Assembly: GCA_022539475.1 (NCBI GenBank)
Contig: VCMS01000163.1
Coordinates: 56,787-120,786 of the forward strand
Source: Gracilaria domingensis
Taxonomy: Eukaryota > Rhodophyta > Florideophyceae > Gracilariales > Gracilariaceae
Direction: 5' to 3'
DNA: 64,000 bases
Below the pieces are notes generated by a model, which was not told the origin of the DNA, did no database searches, and saw only the letters and a program-made list of their open reading frames with translations. The translations under genes were made by a program, and so were the position numbers. Of the stretch, positions 21,758 to 32,759 are shown one piece after another; the first letter of the stretch is position 1, and each line of letters starts with the position of its first letter.

Positions 21758-21804
21758 ATGGCAATTTCTGCATTCACCCACTGGGTGAATGCAGAAATTG
21801 CCAT
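21758..21804. repeat. Perfect 47-nt palindrome (23-bp arms, 1-nt centre)
   Basis: Left arm 21758-21780 begins ATGGCAATTTCTGC and ends CACCCA; a single C at 21781 is followed by the exact reverse complement. Same design as the palindrome at 20765 but a different sequence. Confidence 0.95.
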
Positions 21805-23152
21805 TGCCATGTCAAAACCTTTAAATTGAAACTCTTTCACCTGCGAAAGGGAGAGAGAGAGAGAGAGAGAAAGAGAGTTCACCTGATGAGATTACCTCAG
21901 ATGAGCTGGGACCAACTCATCAAAATTCACCGTGCAGGTATGGAAAATTCCTCACCTTTCAGGCATGGGGATAGACGCAGCTCATGGAGACCACCAAGTC
22001 TTCGTTCAAGATGCGCTACACGAAATCAAAGATATGTACTTAGAGCTAGGATCAAATGCAAATTTGGTCACTCGTATCTGCAGATCTCACTCTCGACGAA
22101 TAACATGATGTTGATGCGCGAAACACAACTCTCTCATGCTAGAATCTACTCGTTGAATAGGGTCTTGATGGAAATGGTTTCCGACGGTTGCTGTTGCTGC
22201 CAAATTCAGCGAAGCAAAGCATGTTGTTGCTGTATGCAAACCCCGCTTCGAAGCTTACGCCTGAGTTGCCGGTCTCCAATTCGGTGATAGGAAGAAACAC
22301 GGCACGTGAAAAATCTGTACTCAGAATCAACGCTGAATTATATCCTTGGTGCCAACGGCATGCCACTTCCACTTGCTTCGTGCTTCACTGTCAACGAATG
22401 TGTGTGGTCATTCTGATGAAATAGAAGGTTATCCTCAGTAGTCGAGTCGCTCAAACCATGAACAATGCCAGCCTCGCCCACGCTTGTCCCAAAATGTGCA
22501 AGTCGCCAATTCATGAATAACGGCTGCATCTTCGCCGCTGCCAGGCTAGACGTGGAAACGAGTCCCCGCAGCTTGTTCAGCCCTTCTTTACAGACTGCCA
22601 TCGGAGGAAGACGTGCCCAAATTAACGCTCAAGGTGGACAGGAGAATCCTATCAGTACAGGTATTAGATGTTGCACACACCTGTACCACAACAGCTCGTC
22701 GGTTCCTGTCCAACGGCTGCCGTTCGCTGATGACAGTGGACACATGCGTATTCTGATTCGGTACGTTTGAATTCGCCATATCTATGTAACACAAATTACC
22801 TTTTCCACGCCATGCTCCATCAGTTCCGCCGCCAACTTAGGATTTCGGTACAGTACAAAGTTACACGAACTCCTCATCCCGGAGATATGTGGGACGCACT
22901 TGCAGAGGAGTCACCAGGCCCTGACAACTTATTTGGTTCTCCTCTTCACGCACCGATGAAACGTACATTAGAAGCTATGCCAGGCGAAGGAACCCGTTTC
23001 GCAAATCCGCTCATGCTGCTGACTGCTTCTGCACGCCTGTAAGATCGATTGTTCCGCAACAGATAAAACACCCGTATCCACCGCTGCTTGCAAGCAGACG
23101 ACACCAATTCGCTCCGCCTGTAGTCGCGGTCTGCAGTTGCCAAAGCATCACC

Positions 23153-24571
23153 ATGCATTTCCCAGCCCTCCAAGTATTCTTCGCAGCCCTTCTCTTCTCC
23201 ACCTCCCTAGGAGCCAACCCGATTACCACTCCAATCATCACAGGCGAGCTCAATGTCTATACGAAACGTTTCGCTGAGCTCCCGCCTAGGAATGGAGCGC
23301 CCGCCCAGATCGTCTGCATCATTCCCCAAGGACGTGACCTCTATGTCTGTACAGCCAACGCGGTGTACAAGGTAACTCCGCAAGGAAGCGTCTCACTGTT
23401 CATTGATGTCGAGGCGGCAATTAGCTCTCAGACGGATCGTTTCCTGAATACCTTCAATAAGGCGCACGGTGGGGTCCGTAGCATTGCATTCCATCCGAGT
23501 TTCAGCGTTTCCGGTTTGTTCTACATCTCTGCAATGGAGTCTCGGCCGAAGAATCCGTCCGGATTCAATTACGTCTCAGACTCGTCGGACCCAATTAACG
23601 CTGACAGTGTGCTCCTCGAGTTCAAGTATGACAGAAGAAGCGGCTCGGTAGACGCAAGTTCGTATCGCAACGTCTTCCGAATCGGCATGCCAGTGTTCGA
23701 TCACCCAATCAAACAAATGGCGTTCTTTGGCCCATATTTGTACGTCGCCCATGGCGACGGCTCGGTGCAGTCGGCCACCGCCGGTGGAGGACAGAACAAC
23801 GACGCTCTTGGCAAAATCCTTCGCATTGACCCCGTGCAAAGTTTCGGTGAGCCATACACCGTACCTCGTTCGAATCCATTCATCGGCAGTTCATCGTATC
23901 CCGACGAAGTGTATGCAGTAGGGTTCCGAAACCCCCACCATTTATGCTTTGGTCGCGATCGCACGCTGTATGTGGCAGAAACGGGACGCGACAATGTGGA
24001 AGAGGTGAACCTGGTCGTATCAGGCGGGAATTATGGATGGTCTGACCGAGAAGGAACGTTCGTGCACGAAGATGGCGGTGGACTGATCAATGGCATTTCA
24101 GATCTACCCGCAGACGATGAGAAATTTGGCTTCATCTACCCCGCGGCTCAGGTAGGGCACGAGGGTAGCGTAGGGGCCGGATTCGTCGGACAGGCGATCG
24201 CCGGGGGGTGTCCAGTGGAGAACGGTTCACCCATGAGCGGCAATTACTATTACTCGGACTTCCCGAGGAGCGGCAAGCTGTTCTACTCGGGCATCTCCGA
24301 GCTGCGAAATGCGAAGACTACGGGACCACCGCAGTCGCTGACTCAGGCTCGGACTCGCCAGGCGAAGATCTTCTTCGAGCAGAACGGAGGCGTGAAGGAG
24401 TTCGACACGCTCGGCGATGTGGTGCGTTTCGAGACAGGAGTGGATAAAGGGCGGGTCGACGTCCGCTTTGGGCGCGGGGCGGCTGGGGAGTTGTACTGGT
24501 CCAGCAAGACCAACGGCGGGCTGTACGTGTTCACGTCGTCGATGCGTCGGGGGCCAGGTGGTCCTGTGTAA
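23153..24571 (+). CDS. Secreted PQQ-dependent sugar dehydrogenase-like beta-propeller protein
   Basis: 472 residues from the ATG at 23153. A signal peptide (about 1-21) precedes a six-bladed propeller of the glucose/sorbosone dehydrogenase (GSDH) family. Family landmarks in order are RSIAFHPSF with LFYISA, NNDALGKILRIDP, YAVGFRNPHHLCFGRDRTLY, AETGRDNVEEVNLV and GGNYGW. In bacteria such proteins oxidise aldose sugars with pyrroloquinoline quinone; eukaryotic members (HHIP-like and algal) are often extracellular and of unknown substrate. Whether PQQ is bound here cannot be told. The gene is intronless with balanced composition. Length fits the family (about 450). Confidence 0.87.
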   Translation: MHFPALQVFFAALLFSTSLGANPITTPIITGELNVYTKRFAELPPRNGAPAQIVCIIPQGRDLYVCTANAVYKVTPQGSVSLFIDVEAAISSQTDRFLNTFNKAHGGVRSIAFHPSFSVSGLFYISAMESRPKNPSGFNYVSDSSDPINADSVLLEFKYDRRSGSVDASSYRNVFRIGMPVFDHPIKQMAFFGPYLYVAHGDGSVQSATAGGGQNNDALGKILRIDPVQSFGEPYTVPRSNPFIGSSSYPDEVYAVGFRNPHHLCFGRDRTLYVAETGRDNVEEVNLVVSGGNYGWSDREGTFVHEDGGGLINGISDLPADDEKFGFIYPAAQVGHEGSVGAGFVGQAIAGGCPVENGSPMSGNYYYSDFPRSGKLFYSGISELRNAKTTGPPQSLTQARTRQAKIFFEQNGGVKEFDTLGDVVRFETGVDKGRVDVRFGRGAAGELYWSSKTNGGLYVFTSSMRRGPGGPV

Positions 24572-25661
24572 ACCGTGTGTGACGTGGAACAAGAATTAAC
24601 TTCAGTAGCCTTACGGGGTACGATGGCAATGCGTGACGGTGTGGGCAGTAGCGCACGTGCAGGCTCGTACGTTTAGTACCCTTGTATAGCCGTATCTACA
24701 CATATCAAAGGTACAGGGAGCAGAGCGCATAGCGCAATGCGTTAGCAATTGCTGACGTAACTGCTTCTGTATGATACCGTCGGCGACGCGTGCGGCATGC
24801 GAGGCACCGACCCCGAATTCGATCGTACGTGTAGCTGGCGACTGTCGGAACGATGCCGTCGACTTGGCGAGTGTGGCGTTGCCGGAAGCTTTGTTAACAC
24901 CACTGGAGGTAAGATACTCGAAGATCAGGTCGTTCACGTGGGTAGTTCGGATTGCTTGCAGCTTTGAATGCTGCCGTCATCGTCGCTGCCACTGTTCCTG
25001 ATTGCTGCTCGCTGGCAAAACTACTGTTACCGTGGAGGCCACTGTTGCCCTTGTACCGTGTACCCAACTGCCAAGGCTAGCCTTCCGTCGTACCTTTCTC
25101 GCGGCATTGTTTTCAAAATTACTCGGTTTAAAACTAAGGTCATACACCACCGGCATGCCGGAATACTCCACAAATGCCGACGACGCAAGATACTTGCGGA
25201 CAAGTCACGGGAGCACGACTGTAACCCGCGTCACGTCGTCAAGCCCGCTCGTGAACAACGCAATTGGTACGTCATACCCATTGGCTACCAGGCATTAGCC
25301 TATAGCTACCGATAGTACCATAAAAACATGCACAGATCCTACTTTTCTTTCCTCGCTCAAACCCTTGGCCAGGCCAGCAAAATCCGTGGAGAAAGCTATA
25401 TACCCATTAGTACCATCGCAAAAGCGGCGAATCTATAATCGTGAATGATGCGAACTCCGCGCTTGTTTGCGTCTACGCAACCCATCTAATGGTGGTGTGA
25501 TATCTTTAATATCATGGATCTAGTTACTCTACCATTTGGTGAAATCATCATATTTGAATCGCACCTTTGGTAAACCTCATACAGGAATAACCAGCAGCGA
25601 TGCGTAGAGTGTGCCAAGAACGTTTTTGTCTGTCGTACGATGGAGATTACGCTGATAGCTC
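24572..25661. other. Intergenic region between dehydrogenase-like and peroxidase genes
   Basis: About 1.1 kb with no supported gene. The final 170 bp before 25833 form the promoter and leader of the first peroxidase gene, starting with its TATA box at 25662. Confidence 0.4.
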
Positions 25662-25668
25662 TATAAAA
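25662..25668 (+). promoter_or_regulatory. TATA box of peroxidase gene 1
   Basis: TATAAAA in the context AGCTCTATAAAAACC, about 165 nt upstream of the ATG at 25833. The leader between them is pyrimidine-rich, as in many TATA-driven genes. Confidence 0.65.
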
Positions 25669-25832
25669 ACCTATTCCCCTCCTTCTTCTGACCCTCTCTC
25701 TCAAGACTAAGCTCGTGAACGTACACAACTTTTCCTTCCTTTCTCCGCTTCGAACTCCGTCTTTCGAAGCCTCTATCCAAATTCCATCCGCATAGATACA
25801 TAACCGTTGACCATCGATATCTTCCATTTACT

Positions 25833-27536
25833 ATGGCACTCAATATGAGCATTCTGACCCTGCTGTCAGTCGTACTGTTTCCTCTCATAGCTGCACAACA
25901 ACCTGCAGCAATTGGAAAGGGAGCTGGTCTCCTCAAGCCATTGCCGCCCGCTAAGAACCCCTCTACCCCAGGTGTGTCTGAGGAGTGCGCTTCGGTAGCG
26001 ATTCGCACTCTGTCTGGACGCTGTACCTCGGCCGTAAATCCTGCCCTCGGTGAGGCTCGACGCGCCCAATTTAGTTACTTCGATGTCAGTACCACCGTGC
26101 CTTCGGGAGAAGGCCTCCCATCTCCGCGTCGCATCTCCAACATCGTCAGTGATCAGACCGAGGACACCAGAAATTCTATGGGTCTCAATGAGATGTTCAC
26201 CTTTTTCGGCCAATTCATTGATCATGATTTTGCACTCAGCCCACTTGATGAAGAATCTGAAGAGGAGTTTTTCATCGAGGTACCAGAGGATGACCCTTCA
26301 CTGTCTGTTGATGAGCTTGAATTCACTCGTACCGAACGGGAGTTTGTCGAAGAGGGTTCGACAACGGAACGCCCCATCACTGTTCTGTCGTCAGCCGTGG
26401 ATCTCTCTACTGTGTATGGTGTCGACGAGGAGCGTAATGAGTTCCTTCGCGTGCCGGACTCTTGCAGGCTTAAAGTATCTCCCAACGACCTGCTGCCCTT
26501 GAACACTGATGGTTTCGTCAACTCTCCGAACACCTCTCCGGCGTTCTTCATTGGCGGCGACACACGTGTCAGCGAGACTCCCATGCTGACCGTCATGCAT
26601 ACCATCTGGGTTCGCGAGCATAACCGTCTCTGCGGCCTCATCGAGGAGACATTCGATGAGTTCTCTGCAGAGGATCAATATGAAACGGTTCGTGCTATCA
26701 ACATTGCTCAATTTCAGAAGATCGTTTACAACGAATGGATCCCTGCCATCCTTGGAAGCATAACACTTTCCACCTATACCGGCTACAAACCCTCCGTCAA
26801 CCCCACAATAAGCCTCGAATTTACTACTGCTGCCTTCCGTCTTGGCCATACCTTGGTGGGAACTGATGTGACAAGAATTGATTCCAGTGGAGCTGTGCTT
26901 GACCCGCTTCCAGCCGAGAAAATGTTTTTCCTTCCAAGCAGTTTCTTCACGGACAACGAGTTGGAAGACTTTGTTCGTGGTGCCACTCGCACTTTGGCTC
27001 AGGAGTTCGACGAGAAGGCAGTTTCTATCCTCAGAAACTTCCTGTTTGAGAATGTAGAAGAAGAGGAGGGTTTCGATCTCATTGCTCTAAATTTGCAACG
27101 TGCTCGTGACCACAACGTCGCCAGCTTCAACCAGCTTCGCGCCTTCTTCCTCGGATCTCGGGCAGAGTCATTCGCTGATATCTCAAGCAATAGTGCCACG
27201 GAGAAAAAACTTGAGGAGGCTTATGGAAACGTTGACGACATCGAGGCCTGGATCGGTCTGATGGCAGAAGATAAAGTACCCGGATCTGTTGTTGGTCCAA
27301 CTTTAGGTGCTTTCCTCAAGGTCGAATTCGAGAGACTTCGTGACGGAGATCAATTTTTCTATCTGCTCAGGAATCAAATCCCCAAGATAGTTTTCGATAT
27401 GATCCCTTCAATTGAGGATGATATCTTTGGTCCATCGAACCTGTTCAATCGCATTCTCGCAAGAACAACCTCAGTTTCTACGGCATTCCTGGTAGATGGC
27501 GCAAACGCCTTCTGCGTCAGCGGAAGATGCGGCTAA
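25833..27536 (+). CDS. Secreted animal-type haem peroxidase (copy 1)
   Basis: 567 residues. A signal peptide ends near LIAA-QQ (residue 21). The distal haem histidine is H131 in GQFIDHD, the catalytic arginine R261 in WVREHNRL, and the proximal histidine H339 in FRLGHT, the order expected for the peroxidase-cyclooxygenase (animal haem peroxidase) superfamily. It lacks the long propeptide of mammalian myeloperoxidase. Cysteines near both ends (SEECAS..., SGRC) may form disulfides. It probably acts outside the cell with hydrogen peroxide, for example in halide or phenolic oxidation or oxidative defence; the substrate is not determined. It is intronless. A close paralogue lies tail to tail at 28601-30283. 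Confidence 0.92.
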   Translation: MALNMSILTLLSVVLFPLIAAQQPAAIGKGAGLLKPLPPAKNPSTPGVSEECASVAIRTLSGRCTSAVNPALGEARRAQFSYFDVSTTVPSGEGLPSPRRISNIVSDQTEDTRNSMGLNEMFTFFGQFIDHDFALSPLDEESEEEFFIEVPEDDPSLSVDELEFTRTEREFVEEGSTTERPITVLSSAVDLSTVYGVDEERNEFLRVPDSCRLKVSPNDLLPLNTDGFVNSPNTSPAFFIGGDTRVSETPMLTVMHTIWVREHNRLCGLIEETFDEFSAEDQYETVRAINIAQFQKIVYNEWIPAILGSITLSTYTGYKPSVNPTISLEFTTAAFRLGHTLVGTDVTRIDSSGAVLDPLPAEKMFFLPSSFFTDNELEDFVRGATRTLAQEFDEKAVSILRNFLFENVEEEEGFDLIALNLQRARDHNVASFNQLRAFFLGSRAESFADISSNSATEKKLEEAYGNVDDIEAWIGLMAEDKVPGSVVGPTLGAFLKVEFERLRDGDQFFYLLRNQIPKIVFDMIPSIEDDIFGPSNLFNRILARTTSVSTAFLVDGANAFCVSGRCG

Positions 27537-28600
27537 TCGATGCAAACAGCGCTTGTAACACGAATGGTATACAGGGTATGGGTAATACAGCATATTTATC
27601 CTTAAGTTAGATCTATTTATAAACGAATCCTGAATATACAATATGTAGCGAAGTGGGTCATGAAATCGCACGTTCCAGGAGCGTAACGCATAACACATAT
27701 TTGCTAAAGACCAAGTACGTAGAATCTAATTCCTTTTAATGCTGAATTTCCCAGATAATTACGTGTAGTTGTTGTCACTGACATCCTGTTTTTTTAGGGG
27801 TTAACCTTACCAAGGTTTTACTGCACCTGCAAGCACCTTTGGTTACCAAAGTTTAGTACCTGTACATCGGTACCAATGGCTTCTCCTACAACATTAATCC
27901 GTTAGGGACCGAAAAATTCTCATGCCTATTGAGCTAGACGTGAAGGGAGCCACTTAGATCGCAATGCATAGGTTTCATGTAGTTCTTGTAAGCCTGTGAT
28001 TGTACAATTGATGAACGAATCTATCTATAGAGACGTTCACTTGTGGTTCTTCTGGTGGCGGTGCATATGCGTGAGACAGCTTTAGACATATGCATGTGCC
28101 AGTCTTCGTTCTGGAGTCCAGAGCCACTGACATCATGTTTGCGTGGACATCATTTCAGTGGCCAAAGAACACAGTCCTAATTCTTGTGTTATGTTAACAA
28201 GTTGTTAAACCGCATCTGAATAAACCTGAAAACATTTAGAAATACTAGTTGCGTTAAAAGCCAAATATTCTAACGTTACTGGTTCTTAAATATCGATCTC
28301 TCAGACTGCTCCAAATCATAAACGAATTAATGCGGGGCTGCGAACAGGCAATAGGGTGTTTAGTGTCACCAGGATTTCTCTGGGAATATATAGATATCTT
28401 TTTTAGAATTTAATCTTCTGCTGGAGTCGGTGCTTTATTTCCACAGCTCATGTTTAATTCATTTCGTCAAAGCCTTCGTTCTCATGACAATTAGAACGTT
28501 TTCATGTTTAAAATGTCTCTTAACTTACGCCGGAGACTACCTTTGTACTTTCCTTGGGGTGGAAAGAGAATCAAAACAAAATGTCCCGGTTCCATATGGT
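27537..28600. other. 1.06-kb spacer between two convergent peroxidase genes
   Basis: AT-rich DNA that holds both 3' ends. No gene is supported; the open frame at 28430-28759 on the plus strand partly mirrors the 3' end of peroxidase 2. Confidence 0.4.
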
Positions 28601-30283
28601 TTACGCCTTGAAGGCATTTCGTCCTCTCGGAAGGAAGCGAGTGGCAATGGAAGTTGTCCTGAGAAGGATGCGATTGAACAGGGTATTGCGACGGAATATA
28701 TCAGTCTCAATTCCTGGGATGTTGTCAAGTACAACTGTCGGAATTTGGTTCCTCAATAGGAAAAAGAACTGATCTCCATCACGGAGGCGGGTAAACTCTT
28801 CCACCATTAATGCTCCTAGAGTTGGACCTACTCCAGATCCCCGTGCCTTGTCCTCAGCCATTAATCCAATCCACGCCTCTACGTCATCGACATCACCATA
28901 TGCCTCCTCAAGCTTACTGGCAGTGGTAGGGTCACTAGAAATATCGGAAAATGAAGAAGCACGGGAGCCACGGAAGAATTCCCGAAGGTCGTTGAACTTG
29001 GCCACGTTGTGGTCGCGGCCACGCTGGAGATTTAGAGCAATTAGATCGAAACCTTCTTCTTCTTCAACATTCTCGAACAAGAAGTTCCTGAGAATGTCAG
29101 TGATCTTTGCGTCGAATTCCTGAGCAAGTGTGGCGGATCCTCCACGAACAAAGTCTTCGAGCTCGTTGTCGGTGAAGAATTGGCTTGGAAGGAAGAACAT
29201 TTTATCAGCAGGAAGAGGCGCAAGAGGTCGTCCACTGCCGTCGATTCTGGTCACGTCCTCACCAATCAGGGTATGACCAAGGCGGAAACCTGCAGTGGTG
29301 AACTCGAGGCTCACAGTTGGGTTCACAGCCGGATTGTAATCCGTGAAGCGAGGAAGTCTGATGGATCCGAGGATAGCTGGAAGCCATTCATCGTAAATAA
29401 TCTTCTGGTACTGAGCAATATTTACCGCTCGGGCTGTCTCGTACTGCTGCACTGGAGTGAAGTCAGGGAACGCATCCTCGAGAAGATCACAGAGACGATT
29501 ATGTTCACGAACCCAGATGGTGTGCATCACCGTAAGCATGGGAGTCTCACTCACGCGTGTATCACCCCCGATGAAGAAATCTGGGGAGGTATTCGGTGCA
29601 TTGACAAATCCATCAGTGTTAAACGGAAGAAGGTTACCCGGAGAAGTCTTGAGGCGGCACGAATTGGGAACTCGAAGGAATTCATTGCGAAGTTCATCAA
29701 CACCATACACATTTGACAGGTCCAATGCGGAAGAGAGAACAGTGATAGGGCGTTCCACAGTTGTTGAGGCGTTAACCATAGCACGCTCTGAACGGGTGAA
29801 TTGCAAGAAAGGCTTGCTAAGGAGAGGGTCATTTGGGGGAACTTCGATGTTGAATTCTGCTCCTTCATCTAACGGAGAAAGAGCGAAATCATGGTCAATG
29901 AATTGTCCAAAGAAGATGAAGAGCTCATTGAGTCCAAATGAATTGAAAGTATCACCTTCCTGCTCACTAACGATGTTGGAGATGAGTCGCGGACTCGGGA
30001 GATCTCCACCAACTGGCAGCTGAGAGCTGACGTCGAAGTAACTGAACTGCGCACGTCGAGCTTCACCCAAGGCCGGGTTCACAGCAGACGTGCATTTTCC
30101 GGAGAGTGTTCTGATCCTAATGTCGGCACACTCCTCGGCCACATCTGGAATTGATGGGTCTCTTGCAGGAGGAAGGGGCTTAATGAACTCGGATCCCTTC
30201 CCAAATGGCTTCGGAGGCTGGGCGGCAACGCGAGAAGCGAGTGCAGCCAAAAGCAGAAAGAAGATGGTTATGGGGCGAACCAT
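28601..30283 (-). CDS. Secreted animal-type haem peroxidase (copy 2)
   Basis: 560 residues from the ATG at 30283, chosen because it aligns with copy 1 and follows the TATA-like box by about 130 nt; the longer open frame to 30493 runs through the promoter. It has a signal peptide ending ...SRVAA before QPP, the distal-site motif GQFIDHD, the arginine motif WVREHNRL, and the proximal FRLGHT. It matches copy 1 along nearly its whole length with few gaps, differing most in the acidic segment after the distal site (copy 1 has a few more Glu) and in the last 20 residues, where copy 1 ends with a Cys-containing tail. The function is the same as for copy 1. It is likely a duplicate in inverted orientation. 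Confidence 0.92.
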   Translation of the reverse strand: MVRPITIFFLLLAALASRVAAQPPKPFGKGSEFIKPLPPARDPSIPDVAEECADIRIRTLSGKCTSAVNPALGEARRAQFSYFDVSSQLPVGGDLPSPRLISNIVSEQEGDTFNSFGLNELFIFFGQFIDHDFALSPLDEGAEFNIEVPPNDPLLSKPFLQFTRSERAMVNASTTVERPITVLSSALDLSNVYGVDELRNEFLRVPNSCRLKTSPGNLLPFNTDGFVNAPNTSPDFFIGGDTRVSETPMLTVMHTIWVREHNRLCDLLEDAFPDFTPVQQYETARAVNIAQYQKIIYDEWLPAILGSIRLPRFTDYNPAVNPTVSLEFTTAGFRLGHTLIGEDVTRIDGSGRPLAPLPADKMFFLPSQFFTDNELEDFVRGGSATLAQEFDAKITDILRNFLFENVEEEEGFDLIALNLQRGRDHNVAKFNDLREFFRGSRASSFSDISSDPTTASKLEEAYGDVDDVEAWIGLMAEDKARGSGVGPTLGALMVEEFTRLRDGDQFFFLLRNQIPTVVLDNIPGIETDIFRRNTLFNRILLRTTSIATRFLPRGRNAFKA

Positions 30284-30411
30284 TTCGGATGAAACGCTAG
30301 TTGAGAATGTTGAACTTCGGAGATCAAGACTTAACTCGGCGGGTGACGCACTAGAGGGAGTCGATTTGTGATGATGGAGAGAGCAGGAGGTAAAGTGAGG
30401 CAAGATGGGGG

Positions 30412-30418
30412 CTTTTAT
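30412..30418 (-). promoter_or_regulatory. TATA-like box of peroxidase gene 2
   Basis: ATAAAAG on the minus strand in the context CCCATAAAAGCCC, about 130 nt upstream of the ATG at 30283. Confidence 0.6.
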
Positions 30419-30493
30419 GGGGAAGAGTGAGGGACCTAACTCTCTTTTCTGGACATGGTGAAAATGACGTAGATCGGTTTGTGGGAGCAGCAA

Positions 30494-32759
30494 GCCATCA
30501 AAATGGTCGAGAAATGGTAAGCAGCAACGGCAGGTCTCGCTTTCTCGAAGGAATCATATGAATGGTATATTAGCAACGTAAAGTTTTTCAGCAGAGCTTT
30601 GAGATCCTTGAAGACCTCTGAACAAGTAGAGAAAAGGGTATTATCTACTAAGGATAACGCAGAGCGACATGTGGTGTCTCATGCGCAATGTTTGGACAGA
30701 GTAATTGTTGCTAGCGACGAGATTGTTACCCTGAAGTATTTGTCACGGATTGAAAGTATCCCATAATGTGAATCGTACCTTCTTGTCGAGAATGCCAACA
30801 TGAATGCTGTAGTTGATAAGATAGCATAAACTTTTGTTGCCGCAAGGCACCTTGTATACCTTTTGTATGGTCCCGACCATTTGCAGCGATGATATCGAAG
30901 CCTCTTCCAGCAAACATTGCCAAATCTGCGTTGTGGCGATAGGGCATACGTAAACGATCCAGAAGGCCAAGAGGGCTGATCTCAATCCCTGACACGAACA
31001 ATGAGGACGCTTGCAGTGTACCGAAGGTATTGTTGTTGTGTACGGCTGCCGTAAATACTTGTTGCCATATTGGGCTTTAAATTTTTCTCATATTAAGGGT
31101 GGTTTGAGTAAGGTACTAAACCCCTACGTAGAAGTACTGCACTTGTTGCCGCATCCAAGGTTCTTACGTAGATGGTATGTGTAATCTTCTCTTACCCTTA
31201 GTATTTGTTGCCGCACGTGGGATTCTCACTAAAGAGCAATTCTGATGTTAACAAAGACATGGATCCATGTTGCTGATTTGAGATGGAAGAACATGAGAGC
31301 ACGTGTAGCGTTCGAGTTTGTATTGAGGAGGGAATTTCTCCTCTATAAGACGCTTCGGAGTGCCATCACGGCAATATCTTGTCGCACACAGTGATAACAA
31401 TGATTGTGTCCCAGGACGCGGCTTTAGCGAAAGAAGAATGAGAGTCTAAATGGATCGACGCGTGAAAAGGCGTGGGCTTGCTGCCTCTGTCTCTGCCTTT
31501 GACAAGTCAAATGACGATAAATGATCTAGGGCACCCCATGCACACCGCAAACCGCTTGGCACTCACCAAGTTCAGACTTATTAAGTCTCAACGAAGTTCA
31601 GACTTCACGCCTGACTCCATCGCGGCCAATCAGTTCATTCACGGAGAGCCCTCCTCTGGCATCCAGTTCACTTGGAGATATTCGCTCCCAACGGGAGCGA
31701 ATAATATCTCAACGTGAACGCAATACTACGAAGATTGCACGCAAAAAAAATAGCAATTTAATTGCGACATGCGACGGTGCCAAAAGGTATCCTTAAGGAT
31801 AATACCCGTGAAATCTATGAGATATCCTTAAGGATATTATCCTTCAGGATATCTCATAGATTTCACGCGTGTGATACAGTGCCAATACCACACACGTCAT
31901 ATACTAACTACGACTAGTACACGTACACGTCCAGGATATCGGCGTGAGCCGTTCCCCCGCGTCTCATGGTGAAAAGACAAACAGTCGTAAGTTACGACTC
32001 GTAACCTTATCTACCCTTGGTAGATATTCCCGAAGGGAAACTTCGGAAATCAAAACTTTCTCCGCAGCTCCAGTGAGCGGCGGAGAAATTCTTCCCCGCT
32101 TGGCCGCATTACGCCGCATCATTTGGCTTTTGGCCTGTTGGTGCCACTGAATGCTTTAATAGCGCGAGGGCCAGCTTGGACTGGTGTACCGGTGGTCATC
32201 GCACGCAGAGCTCAGAAGCTTCCGTCGCTACCGAAGGGCGCTGGGCAAAAGCGAGAGGGGACGAGGAGAGAAGGGGGAATTTCCCTGTGTCCGTGCTCTC
32301 CTCCCCGGGCTGGCTTCGGGCCAGCCCTGTTTATTTGTGTGTAGCCCTGGGGGCTGCTAGGGGCAGCCGCAGGGTGCGGCGAGCTCGAGCTCGGGGAGCT
32401 CGCCGCGAGGAGCGGCGCAGGGCTTGCGCGAGAAACGCAGGGCGCGGCTGTAGTGCGCCTGCTGTGCCGCTGGTAACTCTACAGCAGGGCGTCGCACATG
32501 GACGCCAACACTTTTTTCCAGTCTGGAAGCGCGTTGCCCGCGCGCTGTATGCACACCTTTACCAACATGGCGCAGGGTCTTCGAAGACGTGATTGCACCC
32601 ACCGTACGACGGTGCAGTGGGAGGGGATAGAACGCTACCTTCGGTAGATACTCTTCTTCGGGAATAGAGCCGCCCGGAGGCCTAACAAGAGAGCCACACA
32701 CTGCACCGATAGAAACTTGCGGATATCCCTTCACCTCAGTCGAGAGGCTCTAAGCTTTC
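30494..32759. other. 2.3-kb intergenic region without a supported gene
   Basis: Holds a strong hairpin (31807-31867) and a moderately GC-rich stretch (32150-32600) with frames that have no recognisable domain. The 138-codon frame at 32176-32592 is Arg/Gly-rich low complexity. Confidence 0.35.
31807..31867. repeat. Hairpin with 22-bp perfect arms
   Basis: CGTGAAATCTATGAGATATC... (31807-31828) is repeated as its exact reverse complement at 31846-31867, with a 17-nt loop. The smaller palindrome TATCCTTAAGGATA occurs twice, once just before the left arm (31788-31801) and once over the loop. Confidence 0.9.

Larger units (their letters stand above)
19757..23152. other. 3.4-kb intergenic region with palindromes; no supported gene
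   Basis: Frames of 60-150 codons on both strands have no recognisable domain. Two long palindromes stand out (20765-20831 and 21758-21804), as does a (GA)n stretch at 21850-21870. The minus-strand frames at 22139-22794 might be a broken gene (see rejected items). Confidence 0.4.

Noticed and set aside
22139-22794. Three minus-strand frames that might be one broken gene
   Set aside because: A segment with SFEAGFAYSNN faintly recalls nucleoside 2-deoxyribosyltransferases, but the match is too short and the joins too uncertain to call a pseudogene.
32176-32592. 138-codon plus-strand frame in a GC-rich patch
   Set aside because: Arg/Gly/Ala-rich with no domain; the antisense frame is similar in length.
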